A stretch of DNA of 22,768 nucleotides from Proteiniphilum sp. (GCA_031255275.1 JAIRSV010000163.1:1-22768), one strand, 5' to 3'. Shown: positions 1 through 7,800, counted from the first letter of the stretch. Notes: generated by a model not told the origin, from the letters alone. Translations and numbers: made by a program.

Positions 1-134
1 AGGGGCAACGCCCCTGTCGCAGCGCTTCGCGCCGTCACACACCCCCAACCCCCTCTCAAGAGGGGAGCTTGCGCTATCGCGCTCCTGGAAAGGATTTCAC
101 CCCCATCTTTTTTCAATGAATGATGGGGGAGAAA
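1..134. repeat. Cluster of short hairpins in gene-free DNA
   Basis: Three inverted repeats follow each other here. AGGGGC/GCCCCT lies at 1-15 with a 3-nt loop. CCCCTCT/AGAGGGG lies at 50-65 with a 2-nt loop. CCCCCATC/GATGGGGG lies at 100-129 with a 14-nt T-rich loop. No open reading frame with recognisable protein features covers them. They may be terminators of a gene upstream of the window or remnants of intergenic repeat elements; the sequence does not decide between these. Confidence 0.55.
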
Positions 135-201
135 ACCAGCTCGGGGAACGCCCAAGCGGCAAGGGGCGGGAGCACCCGCCCCGACGAGCGATTGTTTTTT
201 T

Positions 202-270
202 AAGAAGTGAAGAAGTGAAGAAGTGAAGAAGTGAAGAAGTGAAGAAGTGAAGAAGTGAAGAAGTGAAGAA
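202..270. repeat. 8-bp tandem repeat, AAGAAGTG x 8.6
   Basis: Eight perfect copies of AAGAAGTG run from 202 to 265, followed by a partial AAGAA. The array lies between the arms of the larger inverted repeat and is followed at once by the hairpin at 275-299. A unit of 8 bp is not a multiple of three, so copy-number slippage would shift frame if it were translated, but no credible gene spans it. The copies are contiguous and too short for a CRISPR array. Confidence 0.9.
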
Positions 271-274
271 TGTA

Positions 275-342
275 ATAGCCGTCGCTACGCGACGGCTATA
301 TATATAATGTACGGGCAAGGCTTGCCTTGCCCTGTTTTCTTT
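275..342. repeat. Two adjacent hairpins inside the inverted-repeat element
   Basis: The first, at 275-299, pairs ATAGCCGTCG with CGACGGCTAT around a 5-nt loop. The second, at 313-332, pairs GGGCAAGG with CCTTGCCC around CTTG, and its plus-strand 3' side is followed by a T-rich run (335-344). The second could act as a plus-strand intrinsic terminator. No gene reads into it within the window, so it may simply belong to the repeat element. Confidence 0.55.
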
Positions 343-421
343 TTCGTTCGTCGGGGCGGGTGCTCCCGCCCCTTGCCACTCGGGCGCTCCCCGAGCTGGT
401 TGTTTTTGACGCTTTTCAAAA

Positions 422-504
422 CATTTTCAACTTTCAACTGTCAATTGTCCATTAATTTAAAAGCATTTTCAACTGTCAACTGTCAATTATCACATTAATT
501 TAAA
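422..504. repeat. 40-nt direct repeat, two copies
   Basis: Copy 1 spans 422-461 and copy 2 spans 464-504. Both begin CATTTTCAAC, contain CAACTGTCAATT and end ATTAATTTAAA; they differ by a few substitutions and one inserted base. Short AACTGTCAATTGTC-type repeats are familiar intergenic sequence in Bacteroidales genomes. The copies lie just upstream of the putative promoter of the esterase gene. Confidence 0.7.
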
Positions 505-511
505 CCCTCGC

Positions 512-542
512 TTTCATATAATCCGCAGTTTTCTTACTTTTG
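512..542 (+). promoter_or_regulatory. Putative Bacteroidetes-type promoter for the esterase gene
   Basis: TACTTTTG at 535-542 matches the -7 consensus TAnnTTTG. TTTC at 512-515, 19 nt upstream, is one base from the -33 element TTTG. Transcription would begin roughly 95-100 nt before the start codon at 644. Confidence 0.5.
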
Positions 543-643
543 TTCCGCAAAGGTTGTTTGAATGAAATCCGCCTTTCGGCAAGCTTGATTTTACCGTACC
601 GAAATATTTAAAGTTCCAATCATATTTAAAAAACCTAAGAACA

Positions 644-2062
644 ATGAAACAATTTTATCTGTTACCGGCGCTTCTTTTCCTCAGCTTCACCCTGCACGGA
701 AAACCGGCGCTGCCCGAAATCCTGAGCGACGGGATGGTGCTGCAACAGCACTGCAAAGTGAATATCTGGGGAAAATCCGAACGGGGTAAAACGGTGGAAG
801 TAAAGCCTTGCTGGCGCGAAACTGCCGTACGCGTCAAAGCCGACAGCGATGGAAACTGGATTGCCGTAATCGAAACTCCCGAAGCAAGTTTCACCCCCCG
901 CTCTATTACCGTTTCCGACGGCGAAGAGATTGTAATCCGAGATATTCTGATCGGCGAAGTCTGGCTCGCCTCGGGCCAAAGCAATATGGAAATGCCGCTT
1001 CACGGATTCCATAACAACCCTGTCATGGATGCGAACGAAACGATCGCCTTCTCCGGACAGTATCCGGGCATACGGTTCGTCACCATCCCCAAAACGCCTT
1101 CGTTTGAACCCCTGGAAAGCGTGGAAGGACGCTGGCAGAGATGCAATCCGGTCAACTCGCCGGAATTCGGCGCCACGGCATTTTTCTTTGCCGAAACGCT
1201 TCACCGGTCGCTCAACGTGCCGGTGGGCATCATCGTCTCCGCCTGGGGGGGTACCAAAGTGGAGGGATGGACTAACAGGGAAATCCTGGAAACTTATCCG
1301 GACGTGGATCTGAGTGAGGAGGCTATCAACGGCTTACATCCAATGGCGCGTCCCCTGCTCATGTACAACGGCATGATACACCCCCTCGGCAAATACACCG
1401 TCAAAGGATTCATCTGGTATCAGGGCGAATCGAATGTCGGCGCCCATCAGGTCTATCCCGAACGCCTCCACAACATGGTGAGCCTCTGGCGCAGGCTGTG
1501 GAATAATCCCGAACTCCCGTTCTATTACGTGGAAATCGCTCCTTTCGTATACGGCAACGCTGATGACGACCCGGCCGCCCGCCTGCGCGAAGCACAGTTC
1601 AAAGCGCAGAAACTGATCCCCCACAGCGGAATGGTCTCTACGAACGATCTGGTGGAACCGTATGAACTGTACAACATCCATCCCCGCAACAAAACCGGCG
1701 TGGGTAGGCGACTGGCATTTATGGCGCTCAACAAGACCTATGGCTTTGACCGGATAGCCGCACACGGACCGGAATACGGTTCGATGGAGATCCGTGACGG
1801 AAAGATTATCGTCACCTTCGATCACGCATGGGACGGATTCAACCGTACCGACGACATCGAAGGATTCGAAATCGCCGCGGAAGACGGCCACTTTCTCCCC
1901 GCCCGGGCCTCCGTTCGCGACGGCAAGGTGGAAGTATTCCGCGAAGAGATCAGTCAACCGACAGCCGTCCGTTACTGCTTCAGGAACTTCCGGACGGGAA
2001 ACCTTGCCGGATCGCGCGGATTGCCGGTCGTACCGTTCAGGACGGATTCGCTTGATCAGTAA
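644..2062 (+). CDS. Sialate O-acetylesterase (SGNH-type), exported
   Basis: The 472-residue product begins with a signal peptide of about 19 residues. It then shows the sialic-acid-specific 9-O-acetylesterase fold. The nucleophile block is ASGQSNMEMP, with Ser113. WYQGESN (258-264) is the family's conserved block, and IHPRNK carries the probable catalytic His346. Members remove O-acetyl groups from sialic acids, or acetyl groups from other glycans, in the periplasm or at the surface, so that sialidases and catabolic enzymes can act. Two residues before His346, where I recall Asp in many family members, the residue is Asn; I do not think this alone means inactivity. No sialidase or sugar transporter lies nearby, so substrate is inferred from family only. 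The gene has its own promoter and ends before a strong terminator, so it is probably monocistronic. Confidence 0.88.
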   Translation: MKQFYLLPALLFLSFTLHGKPALPEILSDGMVLQQHCKVNIWGKSERGKTVEVKPCWRETAVRVKADSDGNWIAVIETPEASFTPRSITVSDGEEIVIRDILIGEVWLASGQSNMEMPLHGFHNNPVMDANETIAFSGQYPGIRFVTIPKTPSFEPLESVEGRWQRCNPVNSPEFGATAFFFAETLHRSLNVPVGIIVSAWGGTKVEGWTNREILETYPDVDLSEEAINGLHPMARPLLMYNGMIHPLGKYTVKGFIWYQGESNVGAHQVYPERLHNMVSLWRRLWNNPELPFYYVEIAPFVYGNADDDPAARLREAQFKAQKLIPHSGMVSTNDLVEPYELYNIHPRNKTGVGRRLAFMALNKTYGFDRIAAHGPEYGSMEIRDGKIIVTFDHAWDGFNRTDDIEGFEIAAEDGHFLPARASVRDGKVEVFREEISQPTAVRYCFRNFRTGNLAGSRGLPVVPFRTDSLDQ

Positions 2063-2080
2063 CGGGAATACCTGCCCGCT

Positions 2081-2152
2081 AAAGAAAGACCGTTCCTCCT
2101 CCGGAGGAACGGTCTTTCTTTCTTCTTCCGGGGGAGGAACGGTCTTTCTTTC
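2081..2152. terminator. Bidirectional terminator with a duplicated 3' arm
   Basis: A perfect 19-bp stem pairs 2081-2099 with 2103-2121 around the loop TCC. On the plus strand the 3' arm runs into CTTTCTTTCTTCTT; on the minus strand the same arm also ends in a T-rich tract. A second copy of the 3' arm core, GAGGAACGGTCTTTCTTTCT, follows at about 2134-2153. The single 5' arm could therefore pair with either copy. It lies between the convergent esterase and PspC genes and would serve both. Confidence 0.8.
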
Positions 2153-2172
2153 TGTTAAAACACACGGACGCG

Positions 2173-4056
2173 TCAATCCACAGACATCGGCAGATAAGAG
2201 GTATCTCGTGCGTACTTTCTGATCCTTTTTCGCACCACAGCCGGCGGCCTGTTGTCTCTGTACTCCCGCAGCGCCTCGCTCATCTCGACGGTTTTCCCCG
2301 CGGGTACTGATATTTCCACGGTGATGCTCTGATCTCTGAATCCCTGCTCTATCGGCACTGACAAAAATTCGGGAAGTAACAACAGGGAGTCTTCCTGTAC
2401 AATCTCATAGGTAAACCGGGCTATATCGGCCTTGGCTGCACGGAGGTCTCTGCCGCGCGTGGCGGCTATGACCCGCACATGGAACAGCGAATCGCTGCTC
2501 TTGCCGATTTGCAGGTTGATTTTGTCGAAAAGGAGCGAATCTTCATTAATCGTGGTACAGGGCAGATTATCCATATCACCGTGAAATCCGATTCTCCCGT
2601 ACGTCGTCTTAAATTCGGCATAATCTTCGGCGTAGGGCTGCATCTCCACATACATTTTACCGGAGGTTACCGGCGTAATGGGCACTATTCTCTCACCGGA
2701 ACTTTCCACACTGAACTTGTCGGCTATCCGCGCACCCAGTACGCCGGACAGCACGAGTCCGGCAATCCAGAGCAGAGAGGCGACTATCCCGACGACGGGA
2801 CGCGATTTGGCTTTCATCACACGGCGTATGATCCATGTGACAATCGCTGCGATGGGAACGAGGAAGATCAGGCCCAGCGCGCTGAACAGAAGATTCGTCT
2901 CATATCCCGGATCGATGCAGAGTGACTTCAGCGGCAGCAGATGGGTACCTGTGACCAGCAGTCCGATAAAGACAGCAATCAGCACCAGCAGGAACATCCC
3001 GACGAAGGAGAAGAATATTATCTTCAGCAGGATGATGAATGCACTCAGACAACCGGAACGTCCCGAACCCGGACGGGACGCCTCTTCCGTGCGACGATCC
3101 GGCACAGGCGGCGGTTCGGGCGGCATTCCGTCCATCCCCTCCGTCCCGGTGAAACGGGAAGCGCCTTCGTTCCCGGCGCGGTTTCTGGAACCGGCTACGT
3201 TGTCGGTCACCTTTTCGCGGATAGAGCGGATGTAATCCTCTTCGCCCATCATTTCCAGCTTCTGCTTCACCGTCCTTGCCGCGGGGATAAGCACCCAGAG
3301 GGCTACGTAGATCAGTACCATGCTCATATTGAAGTTCCAGTTGAAGCCCGTGCCGTTGCTGTGCGTGAAGATCCCGCTCAGCGGAAAGAAGGAGACCATC
3401 CCGATCGTATTCAGCATAAGCGGCAGGAGAAACAGTACGCGGGGTATCCACGCGTCTATCCGGAAGCGGGCTGAGATACCGCCGCACACGCCGCCGATAA
3501 AGCGGTCGTTGAGGTTCCGGTAGATCCGTTTGCTTACATTCGATTTCAGATCCTTCTCCTTCAGTATGATCCACAGCGCTATGTATACCCAGAAGAGTAT
3601 GCCGAAGAACAGTACAAAAATAATCCGTATCCACACGGGGTCTGTCTTGAAATAGTGTGCCAGTCCGCTGCACACGCCGCCGATGATCCGGTCATTCGTG
3701 TTTCTGTACAGGTTTTGGCGTTCGCCTTCGTCCGGCGGCGGTGGCGCGTTTCCGGCGAAGGCGTCCCGCTCCGGAGTGGTTTCTTCTCCGTAGTCCGAAT
3801 CAAATTCCTGCGGTTTGCCGATGCTGTCGATGATAGCCTTCACATCTTCGTCGGTGATACAGTGAATGCCATGCTTCAGACGATTGCCGAAGAGTTCGGC
3901 GATGCGACATTCTATGTCATTCACAATCTCGTCGCCACCCTCTTCCCGCGAAAAATAGGTCTTGAGGTTGCCGATATACTGCTCCAGTATTTCGTATGCC
4001 GTTTCTTCGATGGCAATCACCTGTCCCTGAAAATTAATGTTGATTACTTTCTTCAT
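2173..4056 (-). CDS. PspC-domain envelope-stress membrane protein (two PspC domains)
   Basis: The product has 627 residues. The N-terminal region (1-100) looks cytoplasmic. Two PspC domains follow, at about 115-170 and 177-262. Each begins with a signature like YRNxNDRxIGGVCxG, and each carries hydrophobic segments. A Pro-rich linker (about 290-330) leads to further membrane segments near 335-370, 387-412 and 421-443. A hydrophilic C-terminal region (about 450-627) is probably outside the cytoplasm. PspC proteins are inner-membrane sensors of phage-shock-type envelope stress in Proteobacteria; in Bacteroidetes such genes commonly sit beside PadR regulators, and their exact job is less clear. 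The PadR gene ends only 7 nt upstream, so the two are almost certainly cotranscribed. No PspA or PspB is encoded here. Confidence 0.85.
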   Translation of the reverse strand: MKKVININFQGQVIAIEETAYEILEQYIGNLKTYFSREEGGDEIVNDIECRIAELFGNRLKHGIHCITDEDVKAIIDSIGKPQEFDSDYGEETTPERDAFAGNAPPPPDEGERQNLYRNTNDRIIGGVCSGLAHYFKTDPVWIRIIFVLFFGILFWVYIALWIILKEKDLKSNVSKRIYRNLNDRFIGGVCGGISARFRIDAWIPRVLFLLPLMLNTIGMVSFFPLSGIFTHSNGTGFNWNFNMSMVLIYVALWVLIPAARTVKQKLEMMGEEDYIRSIREKVTDNVAGSRNRAGNEGASRFTGTEGMDGMPPEPPPVPDRRTEEASRPGSGRSGCLSAFIILLKIIFFSFVGMFLLVLIAVFIGLLVTGTHLLPLKSLCIDPGYETNLLFSALGLIFLVPIAAIVTWIIRRVMKAKSRPVVGIVASLLWIAGLVLSGVLGARIADKFSVESSGERIVPITPVTSGKMYVEMQPYAEDYAEFKTTYGRIGFHGDMDNLPCTTINEDSLLFDKINLQIGKSSDSLFHVRVIAATRGRDLRAAKADIARFTYEIVQEDSLLLLPEFLSVPIEQGFRDQSITVEISVPAGKTVEMSEALREYRDNRPPAVVRKRIRKYARDTSYLPMSVD

Positions 4057-4063
4057 TTGGATT

Positions 4064-4420
4064 TTATTCTGATTGATTTTCTTGCGATTCGTCTCTCTTG
4101 CGGGCGAGGGTCTCTACGCCCGTTGCCAGCTCGTCCCACGTGGACTGCAAGAGGATGTGAAACTCTTTTCCCCTCTCCGTCAGACGGAAATACTTGCGCG
4201 GGGGGCCTGAGGTGCTTTCTACCCACCGGTAGGTAAGTATTCCGGCGTTCTTCAGGCGGTTGAGCAGGGGGTAAAGCGTTCCCTCCAGGAGTTGCAGACC
4301 GGCGTCCTTCATCTCGTCGATGATGTCGCCGGGATAGGCTTCGCTCCTTCTGATGATGGACAGGATACAGTATTCCAGTACTCCCTTCCGCATCTGGCTT
4401 TGCGTATTTTCAATATTCAT
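4064..4420 (-). CDS. PadR-family transcriptional repressor
   Basis: The product is a 118-residue winged-helix protein. Recognisable parts are the helix pair around RKGVLEYCILSII, the recognition helix region EGTLYPLLNRLKNAG, and the wing GPPRKYFRLTERG, all standard for PadR. An upstream in-frame ATG at 4471 would add 17 residues. I reject it because a good -7 box (4442-4449) lies downstream of that codon; the start at 4420 follows this box at a sensible distance and is preceded by AGAG. PadR proteins bind their own operon promoter and release it on ligand or stress signals, so autoregulation together with the downstream PspC gene is likely. The effector is unknown. Confidence 0.87.
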   Translation of the reverse strand: MNIENTQSQMRKGVLEYCILSIIRRSEAYPGDIIDEMKDAGLQLLEGTLYPLLNRLKNAGILTYRWVESTSGPPRKYFRLTERGKEFHILLQSTWDELATGVETLARKRDESQENQSE

Positions 4421-4441
4421 CTCTGTTTCATTTTTATAGTG

Positions 4442-4472
4442 CAAAGATACCGTGTCGAGAGTATTATGCAAT
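4442..4472 (-). promoter_or_regulatory. Putative promoter of the PadR-PspC operon
   Basis: Read on the minus strand, TATCTTTG (4442-4449) is a perfect TAnnTTTG -7 box. ATTG at 4469-4472, spaced 19 nt, is a partial -33 element. The predicted transcript start falls about 15 nt before the ATG at 4420, giving a short leader. Confidence 0.55.
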
Positions 4473-4741
4473 GCAAAGTACCGGGTATTTCTTCATTATT
4501 TGTCTTATTTAACTTCCGGGAGGGGGGCGTTGTGCGGTGAAGGGTTGCTTCAACTCGCTGTTCCTTAGCCGTACGGTTCGGCGAAACGGTGCAGCTGTCC
4601 CGTCCGTTTCCTGCGGAAAATTTCTTAACATGTGTTTTGAATTTCCCGGCCGGAGCGGGGGGCGTCTGACTGCGCCTGAAGCGGGGGTGGGATGATTTTA
4701 CTTTATAATTTCCGGATGCGGGGGGGTACGAAAATTCTTCT
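4473..4741. other. Divergent intergenic region, no gene seen
   Basis: This stretch separates the minus-strand PadR operon from the plus-strand coaBC operon. It is G-rich on the plus strand towards coaBC. I find no protein-coding signal, tRNA-like fold or strong terminator. Its visible content is the two outward-facing promoters at its edges. Confidence 0.5.
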
Positions 4742-4749
4742 TACATTTG
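4742..4749 (+). promoter_or_regulatory. Putative -7 box of the coaBC operon
   Basis: TACATTTG matches TAnnTTTG exactly and lies 22 nt before the coaBC start codon. No convincing -33 TTTG is seen at the usual distance. AGGA at 4764-4767 may serve as a ribosome-binding site. Confidence 0.5.
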
Positions 4750-4771
4750 CAGCCATTAAAAAAAGGATATT

Positions 4772-6004
4772 ATGTCACTTCAGGGTAAACATATTGTATT
4801 GGGCATCACGGGGAGTATTGCGGCTTACAAGTCGGCGGTACTGACGCGTCTGCTGGTGAAAAGGGGCGCGGAGGTGCAGATCGTGATCACGCCGGCCGGA
4901 AAGGAGTTTATCACGCCGGTGACGCTTTCGGCACTGTCGGGGCGGCCGGTGGTGAGTGAGTTTTTCGCTGCCGGCGACGGTTCGTGGCACAGTCACGTGG
5001 AACTGGGTCTGTGGGCTGACCTGATGGTGGTGGCGCCGGCTACGGCTGCATCCATCGGCAAAATGGCCGGCGGCATTGCCGACAATATGCTGATCACCAC
5101 CTATCTTTCGATGAAGGCGCCTGTATTTGTGGCGCCGGCTATGGATCTCGACATGTACAGGCACGTCTCTACCCGGCGCAACATCGAGTTGCTGAAAGGT
5201 GACGGGGTGCAGGTCATCAGCGCCGTCGAGGGGGAACTGGCGAGTCACCTCTGCGGGGAGGGCCGGATGGAGGAACCGGAGAATATTGTGGCTGCGGTGG
5301 AACGGTTTTTCGCCGGCGGAAACGGTCTCGGCAAAAAAAGGATTGTGATTACTGCGGGGCCTACTTTTGAGCGGATTGATCCGGTTCGCTTCATCGGCAA
5401 CTTCTCTTCGGGAAAGATGGGTTTTGCCCTGGCGGGGGAGTGTGCCCGGCGGGGTGCGGAGGTGATTCTGATTACGGGGCCGACGGCGCTGTCTGCCGCG
5501 CATCCCGGCATACGGAGGGTGGATGTGGAGTCGGCGCGCGAGATGTATGACGCTGCGCTGAAGGTATTTCCTCAGGCGGATGCGGCTATCCTCTCGGCGG
5601 CTGTGGCCGACTATCGCCCGGAGCGGGTGTGCGGGAAGAAGATAAAGCGTGCGGGACGGGAGTCTTTCACGCTTTCGCTCGTTTCCAATCCGGACATTGC
5701 CGCTGCCCTGGGAAAGATGAAAAGGCCGGGACAGCTGACCGTCGGCTTTGCGCTGGAGACGGAGGAGGAGGAGCGTAACGCGATCAGGAAGATGGAGGAG
5801 AAAAACCTTGACTGTATCGTGCTTAACTCTCTGAATGATGAGGGTGCCGGCTTCGGATATGATACGAACAGGGTGACGCTTCTTTCGCGCAGCGGCGAGA
5901 GGCGGTCATTCCCGCTGAAATCGAAGGTTGATGTGGCGAGAGATATTATCGATGCGGTTTTTGACGCTTCACGAAACAGCACTGCCTGCAATGAGACTGT
6001 CTGA
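4772..6004 (+). CDS. coaBC: Bifunctional CoaBC: phosphopantothenoylcysteine decarboxylase / phosphopantothenate-cysteine ligase
   Basis: This cytosolic enzyme performs two consecutive steps of coenzyme A synthesis: it ligates cysteine to 4'-phosphopantothenate, then decarboxylates the product. The CoaC half (about 1-185) is a flavoprotein with GITGSIAAYK at the N-terminus, catalytic His75 in SHVELG, the loop APAMDLDMY (equivalent to PxMNxxMW), and the clamp HLCGEGRMEEPE with its Cys. The CoaB half (about 189-400) carries ITAGPTFERIDPVRFIGNFS, the phosphopantothenate/nucleotide site motif SAAVADYRP, and GFALETE. At 410 residues the length is normal for the family. It is a single-copy housekeeping gene; its 3' end overlaps the next gene. 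Confidence 0.96.
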   Translation: MSLQGKHIVLGITGSIAAYKSAVLTRLLVKRGAEVQIVITPAGKEFITPVTLSALSGRPVVSEFFAAGDGSWHSHVELGLWADLMVVAPATAASIGKMAGGIADNMLITTYLSMKAPVFVAPAMDLDMYRHVSTRRNIELLKGDGVQVISAVEGELASHLCGEGRMEEPENIVAAVERFFAGGNGLGKKRIVITAGPTFERIDPVRFIGNFSSGKMGFALAGECARRGAEVILITGPTALSAAHPGIRRVDVESAREMYDAALKVFPQADAAILSAAVADYRPERVCGKKIKRAGRESFTLSLVSNPDIAAALGKMKRPGQLTVGFALETEEEERNAIRKMEEKNLDCIVLNSLNDEGAGFGYDTNRVTLLSRSGERRSFPLKSKVDVARDIIDAVFDASRNSTACNETV

Positions 6005-7691
6005 ATTTCTGTCAGCCCTTTTCCTGTTATTTGCGGCCGTTCTCCCGGTACATGCGCAGCAGTATGGGAATCCGCTGAACATTCCGCCTGCGCTCAGCGG
6101 CAACTTCGGCGAACTGAGAAATGATCATTTTCATTCGGGGATCGATTTCAAGACGCGACAGACGGTGGACGAGCCTGTGGTGGCGATCGAGGACGGGTAT
6201 GTGTCCCGCATCAGCGTCTCCCCCGGCGGCTACGGGCTGGCGCTTTATATCGACCATCCCTCCACGGGGCATACCAGCGTTTACGCTCATCTCAACGGTT
6301 TTTCGAAAGAGATCGGGGAGTGGGTGCGTGAGCAGCAGTATCTGCAGGAGACGTTTGCCGTGACGCTTTATCCGGAAGCAGGCCGGTTTCCGGTGAAAAG
6401 GGGTGAGCAGGTTGCGCTGAGCGGCAATACGGGGAGTTCCGGCGGACCGCATCTCCATTTTGAGATACGTGATACCTTTTCGGAAGAGGCGCTGGATGCG
6501 CTGGAGTTTCTGGCGGAGATTCCGGATACGCGGAGGCCGGATATTCAGGGGATTGCCTTTTATCCCGTGGCAGGCAAAGGGGTGGTCAACGGCAGCGGCT
6601 CCCCCGTCAGGCTCCCCGTCGGCAGAGACGGGGAGGGGAATCCGACGCCGCCGGGAAGGAGCATTGATGCCTGGGGACGCTTTGGCGTGGGGGTGAGGGC
6701 GTGTGACCGGATGAGCGGTCAGGCTAACGTTTATGGCGTAAAGCATGTGCGTCTCTTTGTGGATGACCGGCAGGTGTTCGGCAGTTCCATCAGCCGGTTT
6801 CCGTTTGCGAAGACCCGCATGTTGAATGCTTTTGTCGACTTTGAGTACTGGCGAAGGAGCCGGCTGTTCTATATGAAGTCGTTCGTCGTGCCGGGCAATA
6901 CGCTTCCGTTCTACGGGGCCGGAGGGAACGGCGGGTATGTCGACATTGACGAGGAGAGGCCTTACCTGTTCCGGTATGAACTGGAGGATCACCGCGGAAA
7001 CAGGCTGACGTATCAATTCACGGTCAACGGAAAGCGTCAGCCTCTCCCTCCGGAGGGGGCGTGCGACAACGGCATGGCGTGGAATCTTTATCACTTTTAC
7101 CCGGCGCCGGGCTTTCACCTGCAAATACCGGACGGGAATCTGTATGATGATATTTGCTTCACCCACAGCTCCTCTGCCGGGAACGGGGATTACTTTTCGG
7201 CCATACACCGGGTGAATGACAGTCCGGTTCCGCTGCACGGCCGCGCGAGCATCTGGATCGGGCTGAATTCCGACCCGTTGCGGGACAAAGGTCGCTACGG
7301 CATCGTGAGGGTCGGCGATAACGGGTCAGCGAGCTGGCTGGGGGGGGAATACGTTCACGGAGGGATGACGGTGTCGATTCGGGAACTGGGCGGCCGGTAT
7401 GCCATCTCAGCCGATACGGTTTCGCCCGTCATCACTCCCGTTGACCCGGCTTCGTGGGTGAGCCGGAGGTACATACGGCTGCGCCTCGGGGATGACCGGA
7501 GCGGTATTGCTTCTTTCAGGGGGGAGATTAACGGGAAGTTTGTGCTTTTTACGCATGACAGCAAGTCGTCCGTTTATACCTGCCGGTTTGAGGATGCGCG
7601 GATTGACCGCGGGGAGAAGCAGAGGCTGGTCTTTTCCGCCGTTGACGGGGCGGGTAACCGGCGTGAGTATTCTTATACCTTTTTCTACTGA
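5991..7691 (+). CDS. Exported M23-family (LytM-type) metallopeptidase
   Basis: I chose the ATG at 5991 because it gives a clean signal peptide (MRLSEFLSALFLLFAAVLPV, cleavage near HAQ). An in-frame start at 5928 would place 21 non-hydrophobic residues before it. The mature 566-residue protein has a LytM domain at about 40-165. Its zinc ligands are His48 and Asp52 (HSGID) and His156 (HLHFEI), with YAH at 98-100, so all metal-binding positions are intact and an active peptidoglycan endopeptidase is expected. A long C-terminal region of about 400 residues looks beta-rich and may position the enzyme. The start overlaps the end of coaBC by 14 nt and lacks a Shine-Dalgarno site, suggesting translational coupling. 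Confidence 0.87.
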   Translation: MRLSEFLSALFLLFAAVLPVHAQQYGNPLNIPPALSGNFGELRNDHFHSGIDFKTRQTVDEPVVAIEDGYVSRISVSPGGYGLALYIDHPSTGHTSVYAHLNGFSKEIGEWVREQQYLQETFAVTLYPEAGRFPVKRGEQVALSGNTGSSGGPHLHFEIRDTFSEEALDALEFLAEIPDTRRPDIQGIAFYPVAGKGVVNGSGSPVRLPVGRDGEGNPTPPGRSIDAWGRFGVGVRACDRMSGQANVYGVKHVRLFVDDRQVFGSSISRFPFAKTRMLNAFVDFEYWRRSRLFYMKSFVVPGNTLPFYGAGGNGGYVDIDEERPYLFRYELEDHRGNRLTYQFTVNGKRQPLPPEGACDNGMAWNLYHFYPAPGFHLQIPDGNLYDDICFTHSSSAGNGDYFSAIHRVNDSPVPLHGRASIWIGLNSDPLRDKGRYGIVRVGDNGSASWLGGEYVHGGMTVSIRELGGRYAISADTVSPVITPVDPASWVSRRYIRLRLGDDRSGIASFRGEINGKFVLFTHDSKSSVYTCRFEDARIDRGEKQRLVFSAVDGAGNRREYSYTFFY

Positions 7692-7763
7692 TTCTGCCGT
7701 CAGTGACTCTTTCCGCCCGTGCCGGCGGATTATGCACTGCCGTTTCCGTTCATTTTTGGCTTA

Positions 7764-7800
7764 AAGACGGTCGCGCGACCGTCTTGCCTTTCTGCCGTTT
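7764..7800 (+). terminator. Putative terminator of the coaBC-M23 operon
   Basis: A perfect 22-nt palindrome (7764-7785, AAGACGGTCGC then its complement) lies 73 nt after the M23 stop codon. A pyrimidine-rich but imperfect tract follows on the plus strand. As an RNA it would form a hairpin of about 9 bp with a small loop. Confidence 0.55.

Larger units (their letters stand above)
135..400. repeat. Composite inverted-repeat element with internal tandem repeat
   Basis: Two 56-nt arms, 135-190 and 345-400, are reverse complements with 4 mismatches by my alignment. Each arm contains its own hairpin, GGGGCGGG-N4-CCCGCCCC, at 163-182 and 353-372. The 154-nt interior holds eight copies of an 8-bp tandem repeat and two further hairpins (275-299 and 313-332). 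Long terminal inverted repeats around a short non-coding interior resemble a miniature inverted-repeat element or a large folded repeat. No transposase is present and I see no clear target-site duplication, so the mobile interpretation is only inference. Confidence 0.6.

Noticed and set aside
202..270. Possible CRISPR array
   Set aside because: The 8-bp units are contiguous with no spacers, and no cas gene is present.
97..498. Two small open frames (minus 97-318, plus 307-498) with a shared GGCSRPLPLGRSPSW-like segment
   Set aside because: The shared peptide is the translation of the two arms of the inverted repeat, and the rest is tandem-repeat and low-complexity sequence. No start signal or protein family supports them.
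4421..4471. N-terminal extension of the PadR protein from ATG 4471
   Set aside because: It would start upstream of the apparent promoter and adds 17 residues before the normal PadR N-terminus.
6027..7238. Long minus-strand frame of 403 codons opposite the M23 peptidase
   Set aside because: It is very rich in Arg, Pro and His and has no recognisable domain, whereas the opposite strand encodes complete M23 zinc motifs.
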